Origin: an uncultured Clostridium sp. | Lineage (GTDB): Bacteria > Cyanobacteriota > Vampirovibrionia > Gastranaerophilales > Gastranaerophilaceae | DNA length: 51,684 nucleotides | Assembly: GCA_905212085.1 (NCBI GenBank) | Contig: CAJMDF010000010.1 | Location: 1 to 51,684, forward strand | Reading direction: 5' to 3' | Shown here: positions 24,914 through 34,271 of the stretch, in pieces | Numbering within the stretch: position 1 is the first letter of the stretch | How the letters are laid out: each line of letters begins with the position of its first letter | The notes under the pieces: model-generated | The model's database searches: none | What the model was told of the DNA's origin: nothing | The model's input: the letters and a program-made list of their open reading frames with translations, nothing else | Translations under genes and position numbers: made by a program

Positions 24914-27729
24914 TATTTAATAGCTTCTTCACATTCACTGCAAATACCGTCAGAATTTAATTTCCTGTATTTCCAGCATCGAGCACATTTTTCACCTTCT
25001 GCTTTTGTAACCCATACAGTATATCCTTCTTCTATATATTCATTTAATACACTTACAGGTTTTTCAGAGCATACATAAGCTTGTGATGTGATGAAGATAT
25101 TACATAATTCATCTTCATTTGCTTTTAATACACTATCATCTTCAGCTTTTACATATACTGCAACTTCTAAAGAGCTTCCAACTTGTTTTTCTGCTCTCAA
25201 AGGTTCAATTGCTCGAGTTACAACTTCTCTTGCTTTCAAAATTTTTGTGAAATCATCTTCTAATTTTACATTATCCCATTCTGGTTTTGCTTTAGGCCAG
25301 TTCGATAACAAGATACTTTCCAGTCCATCTTTTTGACATTCTGGAACACTCATCCAAATATCTTCTGCCTGGTGAGGCATAACCGGAACTAACATTCTTA
25401 CCAATGTCTGCAAAATTTCATAAAGAACTGTCTGACAAGCTCTGCGTGATAATGATTTTTTCCCCGCAGTATATAATCTGTCTTTTACAATATCCAAGTA
25501 GAATGAACTTAAATCTACAGCTGCAAAATTTTGCAATTGTTGGAAATATTTATAAAATTCATAATTATCAAAAGCTTCCGTTACACTTTCTATCAAATGA
25601 TTTAATTTATGAAGAGCAAATTTATCAATTTCTTTTAAATCTTCATATTTTACGTAATCATTTTTAGGGTCAAAATCAAACAAATTTCCAACTAAGAATC
25701 TTGATGTATTTCTTGTTTTTTTGAAAATTTCAGCAAGCTGTTTAATAATATTATTTCCAATTTTTGTATCGTTTCTATAATCTACAGATGCTGCCCATAA
25801 TCTTAAAATATCTGCACCATAATTTTTGATAATTTCATCAGGTCTAATGTAGTTTCCTAATGATTTTGACATCTTTCTCCCATCTTCCCCGAATACAAAC
25901 CCGTGAGTTAAAACTGATTTATAAGGGGCAATTCCCTGAGTAGCAATAGATGTCAAAAGTGAAGATTGGAACCAACCTCTGTGTTGGTCAGAACCTTCTA
26001 AATACATTTCAACAGGAGTTGTTCCTAATTCTTCTGAACGTTTATTTACAACAGCACGCCAAGTGATACCGGAATCAAACCAAACATCCATAATATCATT
26101 TTCTTTTTTGAAATGAGTTTTTCCACATTTTGGGCATTTAAAACCTTGTGGTAATAATTCCTCAGCAGAGTATTTAACCCAAGCATCAGAGCTTTCCTTT
26201 TCAAAGATTTTTGCTACATTTTCAATTGTTTCATCTGTAACGATTACTTCTCCGCAGTCTTCGCAATAGAAAACAGGAATAGGAACACCCCAAGCACGTT
26301 GACGAGAAATACACCAATCTGTGCGACCTGCAACCATGTTTGAAATTCTTGCTTCACCGCTTGATGGAATCCATTTTACACCTTTTATAGCTTCCAAAGT
26401 TTGTTCTCTGAATTTATCAACTTTTACAAACCATTGAGGAGTTGCTCTGTAAATTACAGGATTTTTACATCTCCAACAATGTGGATAACTGTGATTGATA
26501 TCTTGGGATTTTAACAATGCCCCGCAATTTTGAAGTTTTTCTATTACAATTGAGTTTCCCTTATAATAAGGAACACCTTCTAAGTCTTTATCATTAACAG
26601 CTTCAGTCCATACACCTTTGCTATCTAATGGAGAGAATACTTCAATACCATATTTGCAGCCTACTTCATAGTCTTCAAGACCATGACCAGGTGCTGTATG
26701 TACAGAACCTGTACCTGCATCTAATGTAACGTGCTCACCTAAAATTATAGGAGATTTTCTATCAACTAAAGGATGTTTAGTATTTAACAATTCTAAATCT
26801 TGACCTTTGCAAGATCCAAGGACTTTAATATCAGCTTCTTCCCATTCAACATCTTTTAAGAAGCTTCCTAAAAGTTCTTGAGCTGCAACATATACATCAT
26901 CATTGTATTCAAAGAATGTATATTCAAATCTAGGATGCATACTGATTGCCATATTTGAAGGGATTGTCCAAGGAGTTGTTGTCCAAATTACTGCATAAAT
27001 ATCCTTACCTTTAGTTCCTTCTATCAAATTATTTATTTTATTTTGGCTTTCTTCATCAAATTTGAATCTTACATAAATAGAAGTAGATGTATGATCAGCA
27101 TATTCAACTTCTGCTTCAGCAAGAGCTGTTTCGCAAGATGCACACCAGTATACCGGTTTTAAACCTTTTTCAACATAACCTTTTTTATACATATCACCAA
27201 ACACTCTTACCTGTTCGGCTTCAAATTCAGGATTAATAGTTAAATATGGATGTTCCCAATTTCCTAAAACACCAAGACGTTTGAATTCACTTTCTTGACC
27301 TTTTAAGTTTTTATGAGCAAATTCTCGGCATTTTTGTCTTAGTTCATAAGGAGTAAGAGCATTTCTACCACCTTTAATATTTTTTACAACAGCATTTTCA
27401 ATAGGGAGTCCATGCCCGTCATATCCAGGAACATATGGAGTATAGAAACCTGCTTGAGCTTTATATTTTAATAAAATATCTTTTAGAATTTTATTTAAAG
27501 CAGTACCCACATGAATTTTTTCAGAGCTCAAATATGGAGGTCCGTCATGTAAAATAAATTTATTTGCTTTATCTCGGTTATTTATAATTTTGTTATAGAT
27601 ATCATTTTCATTCCAGAACTTTTGAATTTCAAGTTCTCTTACAGTTGCATTTGCTCTCATTGCCAAAGTTGTTTGAGGCAAGTTAAGAGTATCTTTAAAT
27701 TCTGTTTTTGTACTTGTTTCGTTACCCAT
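24913..27729 (-). CDS. ileS: Isoleucine-tRNA ligase
   Basis: Charges tRNA-Ile. The 938-residue sequence has the class I signature regions: HDGPPYLSSEKIHVGTALNK (residues 61-80), where the HIGH box reads HVGT, then GRKMSKSLGN for KMSKS, the editing domain (TTTPWTIPSNMA) and a C-terminal zinc finger with CARCWKYRKLN and CSECEE. Length is typical of bacterial IleRS. It follows the symporter gene by 6 nt, so they are co-transcribed. Confidence 0.97.
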   Translation of the reverse strand: MGNETSTKTEFKDTLNLPQTTLAMRANATVRELEIQKFWNENDIYNKIINNRDKANKFILHDGPPYLSSEKIHVGTALNKILKDILLKYKAQAGFYTPYVPGYDGHGLPIENAVVKNIKGGRNALTPYELRQKCREFAHKNLKGQESEFKRLGVLGNWEHPYLTINPEFEAEQVRVFGDMYKKGYVEKGLKPVYWCASCETALAEAEVEYADHTSTSIYVRFKFDEESQNKINNLIEGTKGKDIYAVIWTTTPWTIPSNMAISMHPRFEYTFFEYNDDVYVAAQELLGSFLKDVEWEEADIKVLGSCKGQDLELLNTKHPLVDRKSPIILGEHVTLDAGTGSVHTAPGHGLEDYEVGCKYGIEVFSPLDSKGVWTEAVNDKDLEGVPYYKGNSIVIEKLQNCGALLKSQDINHSYPHCWRCKNPVIYRATPQWFVKVDKFREQTLEAIKGVKWIPSSGEARISNMVAGRTDWCISRQRAWGVPIPVFYCEDCGEVIVTDETIENVAKIFEKESSDAWVKYSAEELLPQGFKCPKCGKTHFKKENDIMDVWFDSGITWRAVVNKRSEELGTTPVEMYLEGSDQHRGWFQSSLLTSIATQGIAPYKSVLTHGFVFGEDGRKMSKSLGNYIRPDEIIKNYGADILRLWAASVDYRNDTKIGNNIIKQLAEIFKKTRNTSRFLVGNLFDFDPKNDYVKYEDLKEIDKFALHKLNHLIESVTEAFDNYEFYKYFQQLQNFAAVDLSSFYLDIVKDRLYTAGKKSLSRRACQTVLYEILQTLVRMLVPVMPHQAEDIWMSVPECQKDGLESILLSNWPKAKPEWDNVKLEDDFTKILKAREVVTRAIEPLRAEKQVGSSLEVAVYVKAEDDSVLKANEDELCNIFITSQAYVCSEKPVSVLNEYIEEGYTVWVTKAEGEKCARCWKYRKLNSDGICSECEEAIK

Positions 27730-27735
27730 ATTTAA

Positions 27736-29040
27736 TTATCCCTCTTTTATTTTATCAATTGTATGCTGTATATCATTTCCAAGACTTTCAGCCTTAGATT
27801 CTTTCACAAATTCATGCATTTTATTATAATCAAATTCATTTTCCCAACGAGCTATTACAACAGTTGCAACGCAATTGCCCACAAGATTGATGGCAGTTCT
27901 TCCCATATCTAAGATTTGATCAATTCCTAAAAGAATTGCAACCCCAAGTATTGGGATATTGAAACTTGCTAAAGTCCCTGCTAGTACAATTAATGCAACT
28001 CTTGGCGCTCCGGCTATACCTTTGCTTGTAAGCATCAATGCCAACATTATAATTATTTGTTGATTTAAATCAAGATGAATTCCTACAATTTGTGATGAGA
28101 ATAATACACCCATCGCAAGATAAATTGTACTTCCGTCAAGGTTAAATGTATATCCTGTAGGCATTACAAATCCTACAATATTTTTAGGAACTCCAAAACG
28201 TTCCATAATTTCCATAGCTTTTGGAAAAGCTGCCTCTGAACTTGCTGTTGTAAACGCCAATAATGCAGGCTCTTGTACAGCTCTTAATAAATCTCTTAAT
28301 GATATTTTTACAATTTTACAAGCAATAAATAATACCAATAATACAAATACCGCAAGAGCAAAATACATTGCACCGATTACTTTAAAGTAGCTTTTCAAAA
28401 CAGATAATCCATTTGCACCGATTGTAGCTGCAATAGCCCCAAAAATACCTAAAGGAGCAAAATACATTACATATTCGGTAAACTTAAACATTATTTGAGA
28501 TACTGAATTCAAAAAATTAATAACAGGCTCTGCAGCTTTTCCGACAGCCACCATCGCAAGGGCAAAGAATATTGAAAATACAACTATTTGTAATAAATTT
28601 CCCTGTGCCATAGCATCAATAATACTTGTCGGGAAAATCCCCACAATCATTTCACTAATTGATGTATGAGCCTGAGTAGCAGCTAATAATCCGGCTTCCT
28701 GCATATGTATTGCATGAGGAGTACTTCCTGTTACAAATCCAATACCAGGTTTAAATATGTTAGCCATTGTCAAACCGATTATTAAAGCTAAAGTTGTAAC
28801 GACCTCAAAATAAATAATTGTTTTAAGCCCGATTTTTCCAAGGCTTTTAGCATCTCCATGGCCTGCAACTCCTACAACTAAAGTCGCAAACAATAAAGGA
28901 GCAATAATCATTTTCACCATTCTTAAAAATATAACAGCAAATGGTCGCATTCTTACTGCAAAATCAGGTGCAAAATGACCTACAATCACACCTAAAATTA
29001 ATGCTATAAATATCAGGGCTGTAAGTTTTGAATGTTTCAA
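27736..29040 (-). CDS. Dicarboxylate/amino acid:cation symporter (DAACS family, GltP/DctA-like)
   Basis: The 434-residue membrane protein takes up glutamate, aspartate or C4-dicarboxylates with H+ or Na+. The family hairpin-loop motif TTASSEAAFPKAME (two-serine region) and the FVMPTGYTFNLDGSTIYLA stretch of helix 7 are clear, as is MGRTAINLVGNCVATVVI in helix 8. Substrate choice cannot be settled by eye. It is the first gene of an operon with ileS and is divergent from nrdJ. Confidence 0.94.
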   Translation of the reverse strand: MKHSKLTALIFIALILGVIVGHFAPDFAVRMRPFAVIFLRMVKMIIAPLLFATLVVGVAGHGDAKSLGKIGLKTIIYFEVVTTLALIIGLTMANIFKPGIGFVTGSTPHAIHMQEAGLLAATQAHTSISEMIVGIFPTSIIDAMAQGNLLQIVVFSIFFALAMVAVGKAAEPVINFLNSVSQIMFKFTEYVMYFAPLGIFGAIAATIGANGLSVLKSYFKVIGAMYFALAVFVLLVLFIACKIVKISLRDLLRAVQEPALLAFTTASSEAAFPKAMEIMERFGVPKNIVGFVMPTGYTFNLDGSTIYLAMGVLFSSQIVGIHLDLNQQIIIMLALMLTSKGIAGAPRVALIVLAGTLASFNIPILGVAILLGIDQILDMGRTAINLVGNCVATVVIARWENEFDYNKMHEFVKESKAESLGNDIQHTIDKIKEG

Positions 29041-29155
29041 TGTAATACCTCAAGAAATATTATATTATAAACATGTTCGACTTTGTAATCTCTCAACTAG
29101 AATTTTAATAAAACTACAAAATAGAGTAACAATTCTTAATGAGATAAAAACTTCC

Positions 29156-29209
29156 TTGCCATGCTTTTTATTATTGGTGTAAAATAAAGAAACAGACATG
29201 CTTTTTATT
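29156..29209 (+). promoter_or_regulatory. nrdJ promoter region with direct repeat
   Basis: TTGCCA (29156-29161), an 18-bp spacer and TAAAAT (29180-29185) form a plausible promoter. CATGCTTTTTATT occurs twice (29160-29172 and 29197-29209), spanning the promoter and the early leader; it may be an operator. No clear NrdR box was found. Confidence 0.45.
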
Positions 29210-29264
29210 TATTTTAAAAAGGGGATATAAATAACTTAATACACATAATAAAACGGAGGTTAAT

Positions 29265-31253
29265 GTGACGGATTCAAACAGCACATGCATGGAAAAATTA
29301 GATTTAACAGAAAACGCGATTAAAGTACTTGAAAAAAGATACTTAAAAAGAGATAAAGAAGGGAAATGCGTAGAAACACCGGCTGACATGTTCAGAAGAG
29401 TTGCAGATACAATTGCTGCAGGGGATTTAAAATTCGGGAAATCTCAAAGTGATGTAGATAAACTATCTGACAGATTCTACAAAGCTATTACAAGCAGATA
29501 CTTTATGCCAAACTCTCCTACATTAATGAATGCAGGCAGAGAATTAGGACAATTGGCAGCTTGCTTTGTTCTTCCTGTAGAAGACAGCTTGGAAGGTATT
29601 TTTGAAACCGTAAAAAATACTGCATTAATCCACAAATCAGGTGGTGGTACAGGTTTTTCATTCTCAAGATTAAGACCTAAAAATAGTGTTGTTAAATCAA
29701 CAATGGGTGTATCATCAGGCCCTGTTTCATTTATGGAAGTATTCAATGCAGCTACAGAAGCTGTTAAACAAGGTGGAACACGTCGTGGTGCTAACATGGG
29801 TATTTTAAGAGTTGACCACCCTGATATTTTAGACTTTATTGAATGCAAAAGCGATAATAATAAATTAAATAACTTTAATATTTCTGTTGCTATCACAGAT
29901 AAATTTATGGAAGCTTTGAAAAACGGTACTGATTATGAATTAATCAATCCGCAAAATAACACCGTTGCAGGGAAATTAAGTGCTAAAAAAGTATTTGATA
30001 TGATTGTAGACGGAGCTTGGAGAAACGGTGAACCTGGAATTATCTTTATTGATAAAATGAATTCAGATAACCCAACTCCATTAGTAGGGCCTATTGAATC
30101 TACAAATCCTTGCGGAGAAGTTCCTTTATTAGCTTATGAAGCTTGTAACTTAGGTTCTATTAACTTAGGCAGAATGGTAGAAGATGGAAAAATCAACTGG
30201 GATTTACTTGCAGAAACTACAAGAACTGCTATCAGATTCTTGGATAACGTAATTGCTGTAAATAATTATCCTCTACCTCAAATTTCTGAAATGGTTCAAA
30301 ACAACAGAAAAATCGGTTTAGGTGTAATGGGTTGGGCTGATATGCTTATGAAATTAGGCATTTCTTATGCTTCAGAAGAAGGCACAAAATTAGCCGGTCA
30401 AGTTATGGAATTTATTGATTATGAATCTAAATGTGAATCAATTGAATTATCAAAAGAAAGAGGAAGATTTAATAACTTCAAAGGCAGTGTATATGATTCT
30501 CCAAACTATTTGTATAACAAATACAAAGGAAAATCTGCAGGCAAAATTTCTGACGAACAATGGAAAGAATTAGATGAACAAATTGCAAAAGTAGGTATAA
30601 GAAATGCAACTACAACTTGTATTGCTCCTACCGGAACAATTTCTATGATTGCGTCAGCATCAGGCGGTGTTGAACCATTATTCGGACTAGTATTTTCCAG
30701 ATTAATCATGGACGGTACTGAAATGCTTGAAGTTAATCCAATATTCAAGGATTATGCAGTAGAACATGGCTTCTATTCAGAAAAATTAATGAAAGAAATC
30801 GCTAAAACAGGTTCTGTTGCACATGTAGATGGAGTTCCAACTGATGCTAAACGTATTTTCGTAACAGCTCACGATGTTTCTCCATACTGGCACGTAAAAA
30901 TGCAAGCTGCATTCCAACTTCATACAGATAATGCTGTATCTAAAACAGTAAACTTTGAAGAACATGCAACTCGAAAAGATATTGAAGAAGCATATATTTT
31001 AGCTTACGAAAACAATCTAAAAGGTATCACAGTATACAGAAACAATTCTCGTCAATTCCAACCAATGAATTTGGACGATAAGAAAAAAACAGAAGAAACT
31101 AAAACAGAAGAAACTGTAATTGAAGAAACTATTGATTCTGAAGAACCTACAGGTGAAATAAAAACAGTAAAATGCCCTGAATGCGGAAATGAAATTCAAA
31201 TGGCTGAAGGCTGCTTTATCTGTTTGAAATGCGGATACTCAGGTTGTTCATAG
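29265..31253 (+). CDS. nrdJ: Adenosylcobalamin-dependent ribonucleotide reductase (class II)
   Basis: Reduces ribonucleotides to deoxyribonucleotides using a B12-generated thiyl radical, independently of oxygen. Motifs are SPTLMNAGRELGQLAACFVL, HKSGGGTGFSFSRLRPK, STNPCGEVPLLAYEACNLGS and APTGTISMIASASGGVEP. A C-terminal redox/zinc region has CPECG and CLKCGYSGCS. At 662 residues it is a compact form. The start is GTG at 29265 because the excellent ACGGAGGT (29253-29260) fits it; an ATG 2 nt earlier is immediately followed by TGA. It implies the cell must obtain or make cobalamin. Confidence 0.96.
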   Translation: MTDSNSTCMEKLDLTENAIKVLEKRYLKRDKEGKCVETPADMFRRVADTIAAGDLKFGKSQSDVDKLSDRFYKAITSRYFMPNSPTLMNAGRELGQLAACFVLPVEDSLEGIFETVKNTALIHKSGGGTGFSFSRLRPKNSVVKSTMGVSSGPVSFMEVFNAATEAVKQGGTRRGANMGILRVDHPDILDFIECKSDNNKLNNFNISVAITDKFMEALKNGTDYELINPQNNTVAGKLSAKKVFDMIVDGAWRNGEPGIIFIDKMNSDNPTPLVGPIESTNPCGEVPLLAYEACNLGSINLGRMVEDGKINWDLLAETTRTAIRFLDNVIAVNNYPLPQISEMVQNNRKIGLGVMGWADMLMKLGISYASEEGTKLAGQVMEFIDYESKCESIELSKERGRFNNFKGSVYDSPNYLYNKYKGKSAGKISDEQWKELDEQIAKVGIRNATTTCIAPTGTISMIASASGGVEPLFGLVFSRLIMDGTEMLEVNPIFKDYAVEHGFYSEKLMKEIAKTGSVAHVDGVPTDAKRIFVTAHDVSPYWHVKMQAAFQLHTDNAVSKTVNFEEHATRKDIEEAYILAYENNLKGITVYRNNSRQFQPMNLDDKKKTEETKTEETVIEETIDSEEPTGEIKTVKCPECGNEIQMAEGCFICLKCGYSGCS

Positions 31254-31317
31254 GAAGTATGGTTGCACAACCACAACTTTAAAAAAATTTAGAGAGGTTT
31301 ATCCGTTTAGAGAGCTT

Positions 31318-31353
31318 AAATACTACCCCGAAAAATAAGGGGTAGTATTTTTT
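31318..31353 (+). terminator. Rho-independent terminator of nrdJ
   Basis: AAATACTACCCC (31318-31329) pairs with GGGGTAGTATTT (31339-31350), followed by T's. A smaller palindrome GGTTGCACAACC lies upstream at 31261-31272. Confidence 0.88.
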
Positions 31354-31399
31354 GTAAATATTTGTTAATATATATATGTAAAATTAGCATTTTTTTTCT

Positions 31400-31427
31400 T
31401 TGACGTGTTTTCATGGAGACATATAAT
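31400..31427 (+). promoter_or_regulatory. Promoter of the orphan gene at 31456
   Basis: TTGACG (31400-31405), a 16-bp spacer and TATAAT (31422-31427). Confidence 0.7.
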
Positions 31428-31455
31428 GTGTGTAAATTTTGAAAGGTAGAAGTTT

Positions 31456-32352
31456 ATGACAAACAACATGACAATTGGACCTGCATTAGCAATCGGCGGG
31501 AACAAAGTAGAAATGACCCAACAGGGTAAAATCCAAGTTACTAATTCACAAGGTAAAGTAAAAACTTTATCTCAAGACGAATTCAAAAAACAATTAATTA
31601 AAAATGCTGACAATATTCAAGCTGGAAAAGATTTTGAATTCAAAAAAGATAATAAAAATGTAAAAGTTGCAGCTGGCATAGGTACAGCACTTGCAGCAGC
31701 TTATGTAGGTTTAAGTGTTGCAGTTGGTAAAGGTAAATTAACAAAAGCTGTAGCAGAACAAGGCAAAAAATTAGGCTTTATGGGAAATGTAAAAAATGTT
31801 TTTGTTGCAATTGGAGAAAGCGGCGTTAAACTTTGGAATAGCATCTCTGGCAAAGCTAACAAATTAGCAGATAAAATTAAAGGAAAGAAAAATTCTAATA
31901 GTCAAAATCAAAATAGAACAATATTTAACGGAGAAAGAACTGAAAATGCTAATTTGGATAACTTAGACGCAAGATTGACTAGCAAGGAAACTTTAAAACT
32001 AAAAAAAGAAACAAGTGTTAATATGGCGAAAAACCATGTTGAATATGTAGAAAATATTAAAAAACAATCATATAGTGATTTAGCTGCTAAAGAAGAAGAT
32101 TTAAATCGTGTATTTGAAAATTATGATCCGATTAAATTCAAAAAATCTAAAGCATTAGAAAACGTAGACTTAAATGAAAAACAATATAAAGTAATTAAAG
32201 AATATGCAAATTCTCCAGAAGGTACAAAATTAACAAAAGAACAAAAAGAAATCCTTCCAAACTGGATTCAAGATAAAGAATCTTGCCAAAGATACACAAA
32301 TATGATTGAAGCAAAATTCGCAAAAATTGATGAACAATTTGCTGCAAAATAA
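31456..32352 (+). CDS. Hypothetical protein with one membrane segment and charged helical C-terminus
   Basis: Unknown 298-residue protein. The N-terminal 50 residues (TIGPALAIGGNKVEM, then QGKVKTLSQDEFKKQL) look like a small beta domain. A single Ala/Gly-rich membrane segment spans about residues 69-91 (VKVAAGIGTALAAAYVGLSV), and the rest is Lys/Asn/Glu-rich helix. No signal peptide. AAAGGTAGAAG is the ribosome site. Its style (Gly/Ala membrane hairpin plus charged helices) recalls the protein at 891-2378, but no alignable homology was found by eye. Monocistronic, with its own promoter and terminator. Confidence 0.78.
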   Translation: MTNNMTIGPALAIGGNKVEMTQQGKIQVTNSQGKVKTLSQDEFKKQLIKNADNIQAGKDFEFKKDNKNVKVAAGIGTALAAAYVGLSVAVGKGKLTKAVAEQGKKLGFMGNVKNVFVAIGESGVKLWNSISGKANKLADKIKGKKNSNSQNQNRTIFNGERTENANLDNLDARLTSKETLKLKKETSVNMAKNHVEYVENIKKQSYSDLAAKEEDLNRVFENYDPIKFKKSKALENVDLNEKQYKVIKEYANSPEGTKLTKEQKEILPNWIQDKESCQRYTNMIEAKFAKIDEQFAAK

Positions 32353-32388
32353 ATAATAAAAATAAAATTTTAAAATTTACACATAGAT

Positions 32389-32423
32389 TAAAATCACCTT
32401 CTTTATAAGAAGGTGATTTTCTA
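32389..32423 (+). terminator. Rho-independent terminator
   Basis: AAAATCACCTTCTT pairs with AAGAAGGTGATTTT around TATA. It ends the gene at 31456. Confidence 0.88.
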
Positions 32424-32472
32424 TTATTTAAATAGTTATTAAGATCCAATATTTCAATCTTGTTTATTGTAT

Positions 32473-32478
32473 TATAAT
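32473..32478 (+). promoter_or_regulatory. -10 box abutting the glycosyltransferase start
   Basis: TATAAT ends 3 nt before the ATG at 32482 and no Shine-Dalgarno is present, which suggests a leaderless mRNA or an unseen upstream promoter. Confidence 0.4.
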
Positions 32479-32481
32479 TGT

Positions 32482-33306
32482 ATGAAAATTTCTATTGTCA
32501 CAGCAAGTTATAATTATCAGGATTATATAAAAGAAACAATTCAATCAGTATTAGATCAGACATATAATGATTGGGAATTGATTATTGTAGATGATTGTTC
32601 AACTGATAGTTCTGTTGATGTTATTAAATCATTTAATGATGAACGAATAAAATTATTTATTAATGAAAAAAATCTCGGGCTTGCTCAAACCGTAAAACGT
32701 GGAGTTGAATGTGCTACAGGGGATTGGATTGTATTTCTGGAAAGTGATGATTTAATTACTTCTGACAATATTGAAAAAAAGGTTGAAATTATAAAAAAAT
32801 ATCCTGATTTAAATTTAATTTTTAATGATTGTGAATTTTTCGGAGATGAAAATAAAGTCAGAGATTTTTCAATTGCTTTAAAAAAAACTAGAACTTTATT
32901 GAAGAAAAAAAATTATCCAAAAAAAATGTTTTATAATTTTTATTTAAATAATAAAATTTTTACTTTTTCATCAGTTATGGCAAAACGAGAGGATTTATTA
33001 AAAATCAGTTACACTCCTCCGATAGATAGTCTGCTTGATTGGTGGCTATGGGTACAGATGGCATATATTGGAAAATTTTATTATATTCCTGAAAAACTTA
33101 CAAAATGGCGTTTACATACAGACAGTTATATTTATAAATCAAATCATTATTCTCCAAAACAGTTACAAATGAAAATATATTTTGAAATGTTTAAGAAATA
33201 TCGAAATATATTTATACTTTTATTTATTCCGTTTGCTCAATTTATTTGGTATTTGCAGCAAATTAAAAAAAACTTAAAAAAATCAATCCTTAATAATAGG
33301 AAATAG
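32482..33306 (+). CDS. Family 2 glycosyltransferase
   Basis: A GT-A-fold transferase for surface polysaccharide or lipid glycosylation. The N-terminal MKISIVTASYNYQDYIKETI and VLDQTYNDWELIIVDDCSTD are classic GT2; the metal-binding acidic motif is LESDD (residues about 91-95). The C-terminal region is hydrophobic and may touch the membrane. Start at 32482, since a preceding in-frame ATG at 32467 would overlap the -10 box. The 3' end overlaps the convergent RgpF-like gene by 24 bp. Donor and acceptor are unknown. Confidence 0.92.
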   Translation: MKISIVTASYNYQDYIKETIQSVLDQTYNDWELIIVDDCSTDSSVDVIKSFNDERIKLFINEKNLGLAQTVKRGVECATGDWIVFLESDDLITSDNIEKKVEIIKKYPDLNLIFNDCEFFGDENKVRDFSIALKKTRTLLKKKNYPKKMFYNFYLNNKIFTFSSVMAKREDLLKISYTPPIDSLLDWWLWVQMAYIGKFYYIPEKLTKWRLHTDSYIYKSNHYSPKQLQMKIYFEMFKKYRNIFILLFIPFAQFIWYLQQIKKNLKKSILNNRK

Positions 33307-34170
33307 TTTATTTATCATAATTGCAAAAGGTTTTCTTATTGCAAAAGGGAAATTTGCAAGAGTTGCAAATATAAATTTTTTAAATACAAAAGGTATTTTT
33401 TTATTGATGTTTCTTGGAATTGTTATTAAAGTTTTTGGATAATTTCCAAGTAGATTTTCATAATTTTCAATAGTAGTCGCATCTGTATTTTTTAGATCAA
33501 ATAATGATTTTTTAATAAAAGGCATTTTATATTTTTCTATAATTTCACGCCATTTCAAAATTGTAATGTTGTTGATATTTTCATAGGCACTTATTAATGT
33601 CGAATATGTATATCCTTTATCTAAAAGTAATTCTGTCAGACCAATTTCGTAGTTTGAAATAATTAATTTTTTATTTGATTGGTGAGTGATTGATTTTATA
33701 AATTCGGCAAAAAAATCTTTCTCAAAAATACATTTTTTTATTACTACAAAATAACTTTGAATATGAGGACGTTTAATAAAAAAATGTCCAATGTTTTTTT
33801 GATAACCGAAATTATTTTTAGTAATTCCCCAAAAATCGCAATTTCTATTTTCCATTTCAGAAAAAACATCTTCAATAGGATACAAAGGACCATAGCAGCT
33901 GTCATTTGCAAAAATTAATTCATCATAATCATCTAACTTATCTTGTAAATATAAAAAACCTCGTTTGTAAGATCCAAAATCATACTCATCATGAGGTTCG
34001 TCAATAATTTTATCTGCTAACCCTTCTAAACATTCAGGATTTTTTATATCATTACAAGATACAAAAACAATTGTCTGTGCAATCTTTTTCAAAGCTTTAA
34101 TATAATAAATTACATAATCAGCGACAATGTTATCTTTATCGTAATGCGCAAATACTACAGCTCTTTTCAT
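33283..34170 (-). CDS. RgpF-like rhamnan synthesis protein (putative glycosyltransferase)
   Basis: The 295-residue sequence matches the rhamnan synthesis F family: VVFAHYDKDNIVADYVIYYI, DFGSYKRGF, ELIFANDSCYGPLYP, FWGITKNN and HIQSYF. Family members build rhamnose-rich or related surface polysaccharides. A TATAAT (plus 34177-34182) sits 6 nt before the ATG without a Shine-Dalgarno, so initiation may be leaderless. Its tail overlaps the GT2 gene by 24 bp in the opposite direction; the two probably serve the same polysaccharide. Confidence 0.88.
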   Translation of the reverse strand: MKRAVVFAHYDKDNIVADYVIYYIKALKKIAQTIVFVSCNDIKNPECLEGLADKIIDEPHDEYDFGSYKRGFLYLQDKLDDYDELIFANDSCYGPLYPIEDVFSEMENRNCDFWGITKNNFGYQKNIGHFFIKRPHIQSYFVVIKKCIFEKDFFAEFIKSITHQSNKKLIISNYEIGLTELLLDKGYTYSTLISAYENINNITILKWREIIEKYKMPFIKKSLFDLKNTDATTIENYENLLGNYPKTLITIPRNINKKIPFVFKKFIFATLANFPFAIRKPFAIMINKLFPIIKD

Positions 34171-34271
34171 AAATTTATTATAACATAAAATTATTCCTCT
34201 AATTTACATTCCATCTCGTTTGTAGTATTATTCAGTTATAGAATAATTAAAACGAGAGGGAATTATAAAAA

